Origin: Vespa crabro
Lineage: Eukaryota > Arthropoda > Insecta > Hymenoptera > Vespidae
Reading direction: 5' to 3'
Assembly (NCBI RefSeq): GCF_910589235.1
Contig: NC_060965.1
Span: 7,538,755 to 7,602,754 of the forward strand
Length of the DNA: 64,000 bases
The notes beneath the pieces are model-generated. The model searched no databases, was not told where the DNA came from, and was given only the letters and a program-made list of their open reading frames with translations. The position numbers and the translations under genes were made by a program. Shown one piece after another: positions 52,147 to 63,155 of this stretch (within the stretch, counting starts at the first letter, position 1; each line of letters begins with the position of its first letter).

Positions 52147-55100
52147 AATAAAAAATGCGTTAGTAGTATTAAATAATGCGTAACTTATCGTTTTTATATA
52201 CGACCTTTTCATATCGATTATAATATATAGAAATATATACATTGTATACATACAAATATAGTTATAAGATATAGAATCTGCATAGATAATATATTGAGAA
52301 TAATATATGCAAAAGATGAATTCTATGATTTTAATATTTTGATCTTTAGATGACTAAATAAAAAAGAGTGATATTTAAAAGAAACGAGTATCTAAAATGT
52401 AGACTTATTGTCTATAAAAAATTTACGCAATAAATATATTTTAAAAGATGTTCGAAATGATACCAATTAACTATAAATGTACTTTTAGATATACTTAATG
52501 AATTATAAGTAAGATGTTATATATTATCTTAATTCTCGACAAGTTTTTCGATCATTTTTTAAATTAAATATATTGCTATTGTTTTATTTAATGGGAATCA
52601 TTTTAATCGCTTTGTAAAATAAATTGTATGTAACTCAAATGCCTACATTTTAAATTTTCTTATTTCTTCTAAACATTACTTTCTTTTTCAAGATTGTTTA
52701 AAAAACAAAATATTTATGTTATAGAATTTTTTTTTTTTTAATTTAAAACTTCTGTAAATATTTTTCAATAAATTTCTAGAATTATATTTTTATAAGTAAA
52801 AACACTATAATAATAGAAATATGATGATATAATTAAAACAAAATCAATGACCTTGAACAAAATTAAACAGAATGTTCCTTTTAGATTAAATAATATTTTT
52901 CTTATAAATTTTTTTATCTTTAAAAATAGCAAAGATATTTTAGGTATAAACATTTAATGACTGTATAAGCTTATACTTATTTGATATATGGAAAAAGTTA
53001 TTACAGATGCATGATTAAGCATGACAATGACGTATCGAGGTCATTGAAAAATGAAATCGTAATAAAAAAATCTTTAGTCACAAATATGCCATCAGATAAA
53101 TATTATTTTAATTATCAGTCGTTATAATTTAATGATGTTTGTATTTGAACATATCTATAAATACTATTTCTTGCAAGTTTTTATTTAAAAATAAAATATC
53201 TACGAATTCTATAACCATCCTCTCTATATTGGCACGTGTACACATATACGAGTGCGTTTCTAATGTAATTCAACATGCAGTGCGCATCTATCGGTATAAA
53301 ATGAATGATTTGTACACGCATTCACACATATACTTGAAAGCGTTTACTATGCAAATCACAAGGATTACATAACTCCTATACACTTCATTTGATTTGCTTT
53401 ACTGCATACTTATCCGTAAACTAGATACTGTTATATTCCTAGAAAGTTCGAAAAATTAATTAACAATTCGAATAAATTTGCCAAAGTTTCTTTTCTTTAA
53501 AAAAATACGTACGAACCTTACAAGTTACAAAATTATAAAAAGATATGATTACCAACATCCTTGTTTACCTTTCACGGATCTATTTTTTTTTTTATCGCCG
53601 ACAATAACGATGAAAACGATTGTGTAAAAGCACGAGAATTTTTTAACGACACGGATTACTTTTACCTTACTGGATCCATTTTATCAGAGAATTTATGTGT
53701 TAAAAGAGCTTTTCTTATCAGAAATTAATTATTATTATTATATTATTATACTAAATCATAAGAATTTCCGAAAATGATATTACATCAAAATCAATAATAT
53801 TCGCGTTATATCAAATATTTTTCCATTTGAATTAATAATGTTGTTTTTCATAGAATTTCCTCAAAAAATTATCTTTTAATGGATAAATGTATGTAATACT
53901 TTTCTTTTTTTTATAACTGCCGACTTAATACTAACTAAATGCTTAACTATAATTTCCGATAATTAGATAAAAATATCCCAGTAGCATCAGAATAAGATAT
54001 TATTTCAGTCACCTTCTACATATGATCTTTCTTATATCTCGTTAAATCATTGCATATTGCGAAATATACATTTATCGAATAATGTTGAAGATAACAATAC
54101 AGATATCAGTCTCATACTAAATGTCGAGCATTAACCGTGATAATGAAAACATTTGCTCGAATAATTCATATTGAATGAAATAATATAGATTAAACTAACA
54201 TTAATTAAATAGATATTGATCACAATACTTTTCGAATACACGAGAATTAATTACATTGTAGAACATAAGTGTTTTTGGACAATTTATAAAATTCCCTTTA
54301 ACTAAATATGGAACGGTAAATAAACATTTGTAAATAAAAAAGAATACATTTACGTTACATGCACTATGTTGCAATAGTATTTCAAAAGTCGATAATTAAA
54401 TCACTTTCCTTAGGCGTGTCAAGAACGAAGAAGGAGAAATTTACCAACCCGATCATGTTGCGCGAGCGAATGTGCCACTGAGAAACGTCTAACGTCGACT
54501 AAACATTTCCTTGAGTTGACTGTTTCTTTTATAACACGGTAGGATGCTGATTGTATCTTGTTCATTTTCATTAACATTCTTTTTCAAGATCATAATAAAT
54601 TTTCAAGATAAAAATAATTAAGAAATTTTATTTATTGTTTCTCCTTTATGACATTTTATATTATTTATTTAGTATCACATTATTCACTACTTTTGTTTTT
54701 ATCAATTTCATATTTGCTTATTTTCAAAATTTCGCTTTATAATTCATTGGAACATGTTCAAAGAATTTTATAACATTTCGTTGAACTACTGTGTCGAAAT
54801 TCTTAGGTTTAAAGAATACTTTCTCCACCAGATTTTTTGCATATATTATCATAAAATGTCAAGATTGAAGTTTATTTTTAAATTCTATGCGTTAAAATTT
54901 TAATAAAATAAATCGATGAAATACATAGTTTGTAAATATAAAATAATTCCCTTTCACTTTTGTGCAGTAATATATTATAAAATTATAATCGTTATAAAGA
55001 GTAATAATAAAAAATTGCAAGAACTTTATATAAATTGCTTTTAATTTTATAAATCAAATATTTCAATATGATGCAATAGTAATTTGAATTGTGCATTTTT

Positions 55101-55169
55101 TAAATTGAATGATAGACAGTCACAAATATGATATGATAGGTTGACAAAATATCGAGCCTAGGGGAATAT

Positions 55170-55222
55170 ATTGTCATGGTAACTTTAAAGTGTTCCGTTT
55201 CACGCACCAATCATATTGACGT
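55170..55222. promoter_or_regulatory. X-box-like palindrome with CCAAT and CRE-like sites
   Basis: ATTGTCATGGTAAC (55170-55183) fits the RFX X-box pattern RYYNYYATRRNRAC at every position. CCAAT follows at about 55207, and TGACGTAC at about 55217. Together they resemble a promoter core, but no downstream gene is recognised on either strand. Confidence 0.35.
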
Positions 55223-57219
55223 ACAGGTGGTCTTTCCATGTACGCATCAGCCGCTCTAACGGCATGACATGTATGTATGTACATCTACAGTCATTATATT
55301 CTACAGCGAATTGTTATAATTATGACAGTGATGTTTGATAAGTGAAAATATGGTAAACAGCCAATGATACCTACTTAAAAGCAAATAACTAACCAATAAT
55401 ATTTATTTAGAAGCAAGAAACAGGTCAATAATGGTAGTTTTCTCGTTTTTATAATTTGTTATGAAGTTGAAAACATTTTGCGTGCAAAGCGCTAATGCTA
55501 TGAGAGAAATAAAAAATTTTCTCTTAATGTTTTATTATTCTACGATAATTTCATGTAATGGATATTTATTATACATCTTAATTAAAAACTACTTATCTTT
55601 TAATACAGATATGTTCTGTTTTCGTAATTTACAAATAAGTATAATAAAAAACTGATATTAGCTAACACTGTTTGCTTTTTGATAGATATTGTTGGTTTTT
55701 TACTAATGGTTACTTCGCCAAACTTGATAACTTGAATCAACGATTAACTCGTAGCCAGTGTAAGTAGTAGTAAAATGCATATACATATACATTATTTTAA
55801 TTTATTTTAATTAATATTCTGTCTGTTTCATATTTATAAATTTTTTAAATGGTTATTGATATCACGAAAATATAGGTTAAGAACGACATATAGAGTTACA
55901 TAATTGAATTGAGTTAATTGTTGATTAAAGTTAACTGAATTTGATTATAGTGGTTCTAATTTTATTAATGACTGCAAATGTATCTACATTTACAGTTTTT
56001 AATTCCTTCAGGGTTCTTTTTTTGATAGAAAAATAAATTTGGCCACGAATCAATCATATCAATTATACGGATAACTTATAACCATTTAAACGAAGTAATG
56101 AATAAAATTAAAGGTTTATTATGAAATAGTATATAGTTATTGTCATTTCATGTTAAAAACATTATCCCGAAGTTATATATTATTAGAACATCCCAACAAT
56201 TTTTATTCCACAGGATTAAAATAGTAAAAATAATATGTAATAATATTAAATCTTGTTAGTCATATTAACACTATAATTTTGTAAACTTAATGTTATTTAT
56301 TCAAAAACAAAAATATTATATTATAAACTGCTTGTGTTTTTTCATTTATGAGACGACATTGTTAGCATAGAAAGCAGATATTTTTTAGTGTTCATCTTAT
56401 TATATACGTTGATTTGCATTAAAGAACATACAGTTATTTTTTATTATTTCATGTTGCATACAGTTCGTCAGAAAATTTCTTTTAGCACAGCATAATATAA
56501 GAGTACAAAAATTGATATAGAGAATTTAATTCAGCAGAAGACTGACTCGAGAATTATTAAAGTCATTTACATGCTCATTTTTCATTTACATCAGCATCGA
56601 TACAAAGTTTGACATTACAATTAGTAGAATTTCACATTATAAATACTTTATGTTCAAAGTATATTATTAATTTTGTAATGTTTAAATAATTGAGCTGTTG
56701 TTTGAATTACACGAATAAATATTATACATGATTATTATTGAATTAATAATTACTAGTAAAATTATGATAAATTCGTACACATGCAACATAAATCATTAAA
56801 TAAAAGTAAAATAATAAAAAGAATTAATTAATGTAGGATACCATTATAGACTTGCAAAGTTTACTCCTTGAGGTCCAATCGCAGATCAACTTGTCAATTA
56901 TCCAAGTCATTTGTTCCTTGTTATTTATATAACTTGTTGTTCACAGTGTTTTTTGTTGTTTATATAACTGATAATAATTCAAAATGTAGAATTTACACTT
57001 AATTAAATTTCACGTTAAAGTAATGATGTATTTAAGATGCATCAATAGATATGTAATGTTTAATTACTTATATTTTATATATGGTAAATAGAAGTATTAT
57101 TTATTCAATAACATTATTGAACACTTATTTACATTAAAGAATTTACAATTTTTATGTTGCAGATGGTCAGAAAAATTGTTCCAAAATAGTTTATTTTCAA
57201 AGTGCTGTCACAAGAGAGA

Positions 57220-57252
57220 GGGGGGGAGGGGAGAGAGAGGGGGAGAGTGGGG
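57220..57252 (+). other. Potential G-quadruplex (four G-runs of at least four)
   Basis: G-runs of 7, 4, 5 and 4 bases are separated by loops of 1, 7 and 5 bases. This fits an intramolecular four-tetrad quadruplex, unusual in such AT-rich DNA. Folding is inference. Confidence 0.7.
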
Positions 57253-58711
57253 AAAGAGTACATTTCTTATGCATTAATAATATTAAAATTTGTTATCATT
57301 ACATTCACTTATAAGATCATTATTTTTGGAATAATATTTTTATGTTGTACATTTTTAATAATTATTACATTAAGAATAAGGAATTGTTATTAATGACTTA
57401 AGATTAGAATTAAGTATCTTTGTCAGGCATTTGAATTATTATTTTTTGTATATGAATTTAATTATTTGTTGAAATGCTCTATATAATTTCATATGTCTAT
57501 TATGTTGTAAAAAGATTGAAGTAAATTAAATATAATTTTAAATGAAAATAAATAGTAAGATTTATGAAAATTTAATGATTTTTCTTTGTTTTTATTTTCT
57601 CTAATATTACCTATTCTCTAATATTTATAATATTTATAAATCCTTAAGTATTAATAATTTCCCTAAATAAAGCATGTATATGCTTTAATTATTAATATTT
57701 ATTATTTATTATTTAGCGGTGAAGGTTTCTTTAAGATAAATATTACTGAATAAGAATATTCTTTTTGTGTGCTACATAATATAAAAAATATTTTTAATAA
57801 TTTAATATAGTTATTTGTAGTTTTTTATTAATTCAATGAACTCTATTGTTATCATGTATTTGTATCACTAAACTAAATTTTTGTTGTAATATTTGATTAA
57901 TAACTTATTTATATATGTCTAGCATATATACATACTATGTTGGTGTATTTAATAAATGATAAAAATATTTATTTTTTAATGCATTGTTATGTCTTATCTG
58001 ACATTATTGGAGATTTTTAAAAAATTGTTCTATGAATCTAGAATAACACATAACTATTAATCTTATCTACAGTTATTAACATCTTATCTACTTCAAAGCT
58101 GTAATTCGTAAGAATGGTTTTATAAGCTGAGGTAGTAAATCTAACTGACCTGAATGTACTTAAGTTTTTTTGCCAGTTTTTCCTTACTTTTCTCTTATCG
58201 CTCATGTACAAAATAGAAAATAAAAACGATTTTCATATGTTTTATTTTGAGAACCCCAGTATCATTTTCATTAAATAAGATTATACTATTATCAATAGTG
58301 TATTTATTTTACTGATAATCACTGGTGACCATCATAAATTCACAATCTATTTGATTATTTTTAACTATCTCTTCATCGAAACGTATCAGAAACAAATTGT
58401 CAAAAATTGTCATTTTATGTTCTTCAGTTAAAACTAATAGGATTATAGCAAGGAATGCGATTTAAGCCGTGCGATAATAGTCTCGAAGTATAAGCTTGTC
58501 GTGTAACAATCGGTTTCACGTGGGTTAAAGTAAGTAGTGTTAGTAGGCTGTAAACTTACACTTTTCAGTTTTTCATATATTATATCTTTTTTGGTGGTAG
58601 TCTGCGTCTTGTAGTAATATATGTCAGATATGTTTCGGCACGTATTTGTTTTACACAAATGCATAAAGAATAAAAAATATAATTGAACATGTAATAATTA
58701 GTATATAAATT

Positions 58712-58754
<43 letters not shown>

Positions 58755-58995
58755 TAACAATAACAATAACAATAACAATAACAATAACAATAACAATAAC
58801 AATAACAATAACAATAACAATAACAATAACAATAACAATAACAATAACAATAACAATAACAATAACAACAATAACAATAACAATAACAATAACAACAATA
58901 ACAATAACAATAACAATAATAATAATAATAATAATAATAACAATAATAATAACAATAACAATAATAATAACAATAATAATAATAATAATAATAAC

Positions 58996-59040
<45 letters not shown>

Positions 59041-59050
59041 CTCTCTCTCT
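58712..59050. repeat. Long compound (AAT)n/(AACAAT)n microsatellite
   Basis: About 330 bp of AAT units enclose a core of AACAAT hexamers (about 58750-58918) with occasional AACAAC variants. It ends abruptly in (CT)5. It produces false poly-Leu and poly-Ile/Val frames on the minus strand. Confidence 0.97.
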
Positions 59051-59384
59051 TTTTTAGGCGTTCGTTTAAATGTATTTAAACATTGAAACAATTCAGCATG
59101 TTTAAAATTAAAATAACATCTAAACTAACAATTTTCAGACATAACATTGTTAAAAACTGCGTCGATTAATTCAAAATTAGAGGTTTATTTACAAAAAAGT
59201 CCAATTGCACTTTGCAACTTCACCGATGCATAAAAATGCATGAAAGTTTCATAGAATTATATAGCCATTATATGTAACATATTACCATTTAATTTTGTCA
59301 TATGACATTTTTCGTCACTTCCAATTCTTTTAAAGATATAGTTCGACCCAGTTCTGTAGACACTCTGTATGTATATATGATCTG
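59051..59384. other. Unassigned DNA left of the nested transposons
   Basis: A 330-bp AT-rich segment between the microsatellite and the mariner end. I see no gene or repeat that I can name. Confidence 0.5.
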
Positions 59385-60021
59385 TCAGATAACTATCCGA
59401 CCTTGCGCTATAACATAAAAAAGAACTAAATTTGATTAATAGCGATAATGTCCCCTTCAAAGTACTCCCTTTGGAAAGTTACAATCTTCTTTCAGCGATT
59501 TTCGGAAACATTCTTTATATTCAAATTTTGGTATAGTTAACAGCCGCTTTGTCACGTTTCTTTTTGTCCTCCAAGTCTTTTCCACAAATTTGGCCGTTTC
59601 ATTTTCATTGCGAGACGTAATAGTTTCAAAACTTCTTTGTAATATTCTTTATTTACCGTCTTTTATTATTAACTGAGGTTTATTAATTAAAACTCGAATT
59701 AGTTACATATTTTTAGCCGTTATTTTGGGTTTTCCAGAACGAGGGTTGCTCTTAACTGATGTACGACCACTTTTAAATCGCTTAAGCTATTCTTTAATCT
59801 TTGTGTCATTTATGGATTCATTGCCATATACTTTAAGAATGATATAGATGGTTTCCGAACACGAATGAATGAGTTTTTGGCAACATTTAATGCACATTCT
59901 TTATTCATTATGTATAGTCATCGTTAAAAACGACGTGCACGAAATTCAACATTTACTCAAAAGTGTATCATTGTCAACTGAAGACTTGAAGGTGCTGCCT
60001 GGCACTTATAAAGATCCCTTC

Positions 60022-61649
60022 TTAACACTAAATTTACCAGATTAGTCATTTTGACTAGTCATGCAATTTAAATTCAAAATTCCTACTGTAACATTTGCTT
60101 TCCGAAATGATGTTGTGATTTTTGTAGCTATAAATAGAGAATACATTTTATGAACTTAATATTACATTATATACAATAGTAACAAATATATTTGTTGTTA
60201 TTGACACTTATACCAGTATCAGTCAAAATGACTGGTGCACGTTTCTATGAAGAAATTCTGTAAAAAAACGACATTGGGGAAGCTATAACAATTGATGAGT
60301 ACTGCAATATTTTATCGACACAGAAATATGATTTCTGGAGAATGATGAGACCGATGCATTACATATGGCGATTTTACTGAGATTCTGCGATATATTCCTT
60401 TCGACAAAAGATATCAGAGGAGTCGACGTTTGCAAACAGACAAATTCGCTTTAGTCTCAGCAGTTTGGGACAAATTTATTGAAAACAGTCAAAATTGCTT
60501 TAAACTGGGAGCTTATATTACCGTGGATGAGCAACTCTTTCCAACGAAAGCCAGATGCAGATTTACCCAGTATATGCCAAACAAACCCCATAAATTTGGC
60601 ATAAAATTCTGGCTGGCATCTGATGTACAGATGAAATATGTGGTAAGTGGGTTTCCGTATTTAGGAAAAGACGAGGCTCGAGATGCATCAACCCCCCTAA
60701 GTGAATTTATTGTAATGAAACTTCTTGAACCGTATACCATGACGGGTCGAACTGTGACAACTGATAATTTTTTTACAAGTTTTTCTTTGGCGTTAAAATT
60801 AAGATCTAAAAATACCTCGTTGCTTGGAACAATACGCGCAAACAAGAGGGAACTGCTGAAAACCTGCAAACTGAAAAAAGATGGCATGGCTCGTTTCTCA
60901 ACGTCGTTATATCAATCCGATGGATGCACACTTACCGTTTACAAGAGCAAACCAAATAAAAAAGTACTTATACTAAGTACAAAGCATAAACACGTCACAA
61001 TTGATAAAAGTGCTAAGAAATTACCTGAAACTGTATCGTTTTATAATAGAACTAAATTTGGCGCCGATGTCACTGATCAAATGGCACGAAAATATACCGT
61101 GAAATCAAGTTCCAGAAGGTGGCCACTTCAAGTCTTTTTCAATATTTTAGATTTAGCCGGAATAAATTGCTGGATATTGTACAAAAATACAACAGGAGAA
61201 AATATCATACGTAAAGACTTTTTGTTTCGATTAGCAGAAGAGCTTGCTTCAGAATATCAGACTTCAAGGCAAAAACCACACGAAGCCGATATACCAACTG
61301 CAAGTGGCACGGTTCCTGTACGCAAATGGTATCAAATAGGATATTGCAACAACAACAAGACTACAAAAATTTGCAATACATGCAAAAAAAGTGTATGCGG
61401 AAAGTGTACACACAGAAAAATCTACATATGTAAAAATTGTGTACAAAATGTGTAAAAATTGTGATGGACAAACTATAAACAATTGAGCGTTTTGTTTCTT
61501 GATAATGTCTGTGAATCTATTTATCTATTAAAATCGATATTAATCAACTTTTTTGTCATGTTTTAAGTGTGAATAAAGATTGGAAGCCTCAATAAGGATT
61601 TTTTTTACACCAGTCATTCTGACTAGTTTTGGTAGAAATAGTATATTAA
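60022..61649 (+). mobile_element. PiggyBac-type transposon, 1628 bp, with TTAA ends
   Basis: TTAA lies at both ends (60022-60025 and 61646-61649), the exclusive target of piggyBac elements. The terminal repeats are diverged but alignable: left CTAAATTTACCAGATTAGTC against the reverse-complemented right CTATTTCTACCAAAACTAGTC with one gap. The palindrome AGTCANNNTGACT occurs in each terminus (60044-60056 and 61612-61624) and once more at 60221-60233. A transposase frame lies inside. The length is short for piggyBac (usually over 2 kb), in line with loss of the 5' coding part. Confidence 0.85.
60430..61455 (+). CDS. PiggyBac-type transposase, N-terminally truncated
   Basis: A DDE/D transposase catalytic core of 341 aa with no internal stop. 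Family aspartates are present with the right spacing: Asp33 in ITVDEQLFPTKAR, Asp112 in TVTTDNFFTS (79 residues on; 78 in the Trichoplusia element), and Asp213/Asp216 in FGADVTDQM. SSRRWPLQVFFNILDLAGIN is the typical post-catalytic helix. The C-terminus has a Cys-rich zinc domain with Cys306, 315, 318, 323, 326, 334 and 337. Full-length relatives have about 550-600 aa, so roughly the first 200 are missing. Upstream the same frame continues back to about 60388 (EILRYIPFDK), then hits stops. Whether a protein is made is unknown; the clean frame could mean a recent deletion. Confidence 0.85.
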   Translation: MQTDKFALVSAVWDKFIENSQNCFKLGAYITVDEQLFPTKARCRFTQYMPNKPHKFGIKFWLASDVQMKYVVSGFPYLGKDEARDASTPLSEFIVMKLLEPYTMTGRTVTTDNFFTSFSLALKLRSKNTSLLGTIRANKRELLKTCKLKKDGMARFSTSLYQSDGCTLTVYKSKPNKKVLILSTKHKHVTIDKSAKKLPETVSFYNRTKFGADVTDQMARKYTVKSSSRRWPLQVFFNILDLAGINCWILYKNTTGENIIRKDFLFRLAEELASEYQTSRQKPHEADIPTASGTVPVRKWYQIGYCNNNKTTKICNTCKKSVCGKCTHRKIYICKNCVQNV

Positions 61650-61740
61650 AATAGTCGGTATATGTTAATGATGATTACCTATTTTAAATAATAGTACACT
61701 TAGATAAAAAGTCAGAGCACAAGGTCGGATAGTTATCTGA

Positions 61741-61883
61741 TAGTTATCTGACTTAAGATTGTCTTTCCGTGGTTCTTTTCTCATGAACGCCCAATAGTCT
61801 TTTTCATTTGTACTCACATTCATACATATGCATTTGGTAATCCTTATCACTTTTTGTCCTATTCTTTGTTTCGTTGCCTCTCA

Positions 61884-61922
<39 letters not shown>

Positions 61923-62790
61923 AGCTCCTTCTCTATCTTTCATAAACAATGCACCTTACAAAGGACAGATCACTCTCTGTTCGACTGTTGATCGATTTGT
62001 TATATAATTTGTTGATAATTTTCATTTACATGAAGTGAAGAAATCACTGGAATCATTTGGCCTCGAATCTATGATTCCTGAATTAAAAATAACAGTTATA
62101 TAGTATTATGTAGCTTCTACCTAGTAGGCTTTATTTAGTTTCTTGGCCTTATATGAAAAAATATTCATTTTCCTTACATGGTATTCTGTCTTTGTCGTAG
62201 CTCGATATTCAGTACATGTTACGTAGCTTATAATAATAGTTACATCTGAATGTAGACAAAATTACGAAAAAATATACGGTCGTAATGTTCTTTCATAATT
62301 TCACTTTGTGTGTGTAAATATATAGTATATAATATAAGAGTTTTACCATGTTTTCGTTTAATTCATTAAATAATTTTAGGGCTTGATAGATTTTGTACTC
62401 AGACAATTTGTACTCAATTTTAAAAGGCCCATTATGCCTTCCAATTTTTGTCAAGTTCTTGATAAGGATGTTGTATATAAGTTGCAATTTATAAAAAGAT
62501 ATAGCTAATTGTTTAACATAGTCAATAAAGTAGGGTAGACCCGGTTCCGAAGTATCTGTTTGAGATAGGATCACTCTAACTTTTATTCTAGTACCTTTGT
62601 AGGATTTTAAAATGTGTGTGTGCAGCATTACTCCATAGTGGTGTTACGTTGGCAGCAATGATTATTGGCCTAATCATTTCATATAATAACATTTTGTTTT
62701 GGATTGATAATCTTGAGCTTTTTTGCTATTAGAGGATATATTTTATTTTGAACTATATATGCTTTTTTAATTGTTTGATTAATGTGTGTT
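61741..62790. other. Unassigned DNA between transposon remnants
   Basis: About 1 kb. It begins with an extra partial copy of the mariner terminal motif (AGTTATCTGA at 61742-61751) and includes a CT microsatellite at 61877-61922. A 111-codon minus frame (62293-62628) has no family that I recognise. Confidence 0.5.
61877..61922. repeat. (CT)n microsatellite
   Basis: A CT run of about 46 bases with one interruption, read directly. Confidence 0.93.
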
Positions 62791-62792
62791 CT

Positions 62793-63001
62793 ACATGGGT
62801 GGTCTGAAAAGTTTCCAACCTAATAAAGTTACAACACATTTTTTCTTCAAATTTATTTTTATTTTTCTACATAGTCTTCTTGTAAGTCTACATACTTCTC
62901 CTAGCAATGCTCCGATCTCTTTAACCAGTCCGAATAGTACTCGACGTCTTTTTCTGCAAAATAATTGTTTACGAAAGTGATCCTTATTTGACAAAAATCT
63001 C
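62793..63001 (-). pseudogene. 3' end of a second, different mariner-type transposase
   Basis: On the minus strand one frame reads EYYSDWLKRSEHC, then a single stop (TAG, likely from TGG), then EKYVDLQEDYVEK and a terminal stop. This is the standard mariner ending (KCIEL-GDYVEK type). It is followed by a mariner-like terminal sequence (TGGTCTGAAAAGTTTCC, plus strand from 62800) next to a TA. The rest of the element is absent, so it is a 5'-truncated fossil, from a lineage other than the neighbouring YFEGD-type copy. Confidence 0.75.
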
Positions 63002-63155
63002 AAGATAGTTTTTTATATGTATTAGTTTCTATCTATTTCTACTGTTTATTCAGTTCTAATATCAAACATATTATTACTTATTACTTCCAGTATTATGATT
63101 AAATGTATTGATACTAGCTGTGTTAGTATTATGCTATGTAGTATTTTATTATGTT

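Larger units (their letters stand above)
52147..58711. other. Gene-poor AT-rich DNA upstream of GGT
   Basis: About 6.5 kb without a recognisable coding gene. Notable points: a candidate GGT leader exon ending at a GTAAAT donor (54445, minus), an X-box/CCAAT/CRE-like cluster at 55170-55220, a four-tract G-run at 57220-57252, and otherwise low-complexity AT-rich sequence. Open frames of 60-78 codons here look random. Confidence 0.6.
59385..61740 (-). mobile_element. Degenerate mariner-type element, interrupted by a piggyBac-type element
   Basis: The two ends are perfect 21-bp inverted repeats (59385-59405 and 61720-61740; core AGATAACTATCCGACC). On the minus strand at about 59728-59830 a mariner N-terminal block can be read (YGNESINDTKIKE, then a stop, then LKRFKSGRTS and PRSGKPK), like the helix-turn-helix linker of mariner transposases. 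At 59449-59467 the frame reads REYFEGDII, the typical mariner C-terminus. Frameshifts, stops and a missing catalytic middle make it a fossil. Without the piggyBac insertion it is about 730 bp long. The piggyBac element 60022-61649 lies wholly inside, so it arrived later. Confidence 0.82.

Noticed and set aside
54441..54456. ATG ATC GGG TTG before a GTAAAT donor as the GGT coding start
   Set aside because: Joining it to a GGT acceptor near 52150 does not give a good in-frame splice site. MSYRAKKK plus the membrane anchor is a sufficient start. It is kept only as a possible leader exon.
58712..59040. Regular repeats that might suggest a CRISPR array
   Set aside because: These are uninterrupted short microsatellite units with no unique spacers, in a eukaryotic genome.
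58651..59091. Long Ile/Val and poly-Leu frames on the minus strand
   Set aside because: They are translations of the AAT/AACAAT microsatellite in different frames, not proteins.
62293..62628. A 111-codon minus frame
   Set aside because: It resembles no family that I know, sits in transposon-rich AT DNA and has no start context. It is not called as a gene.
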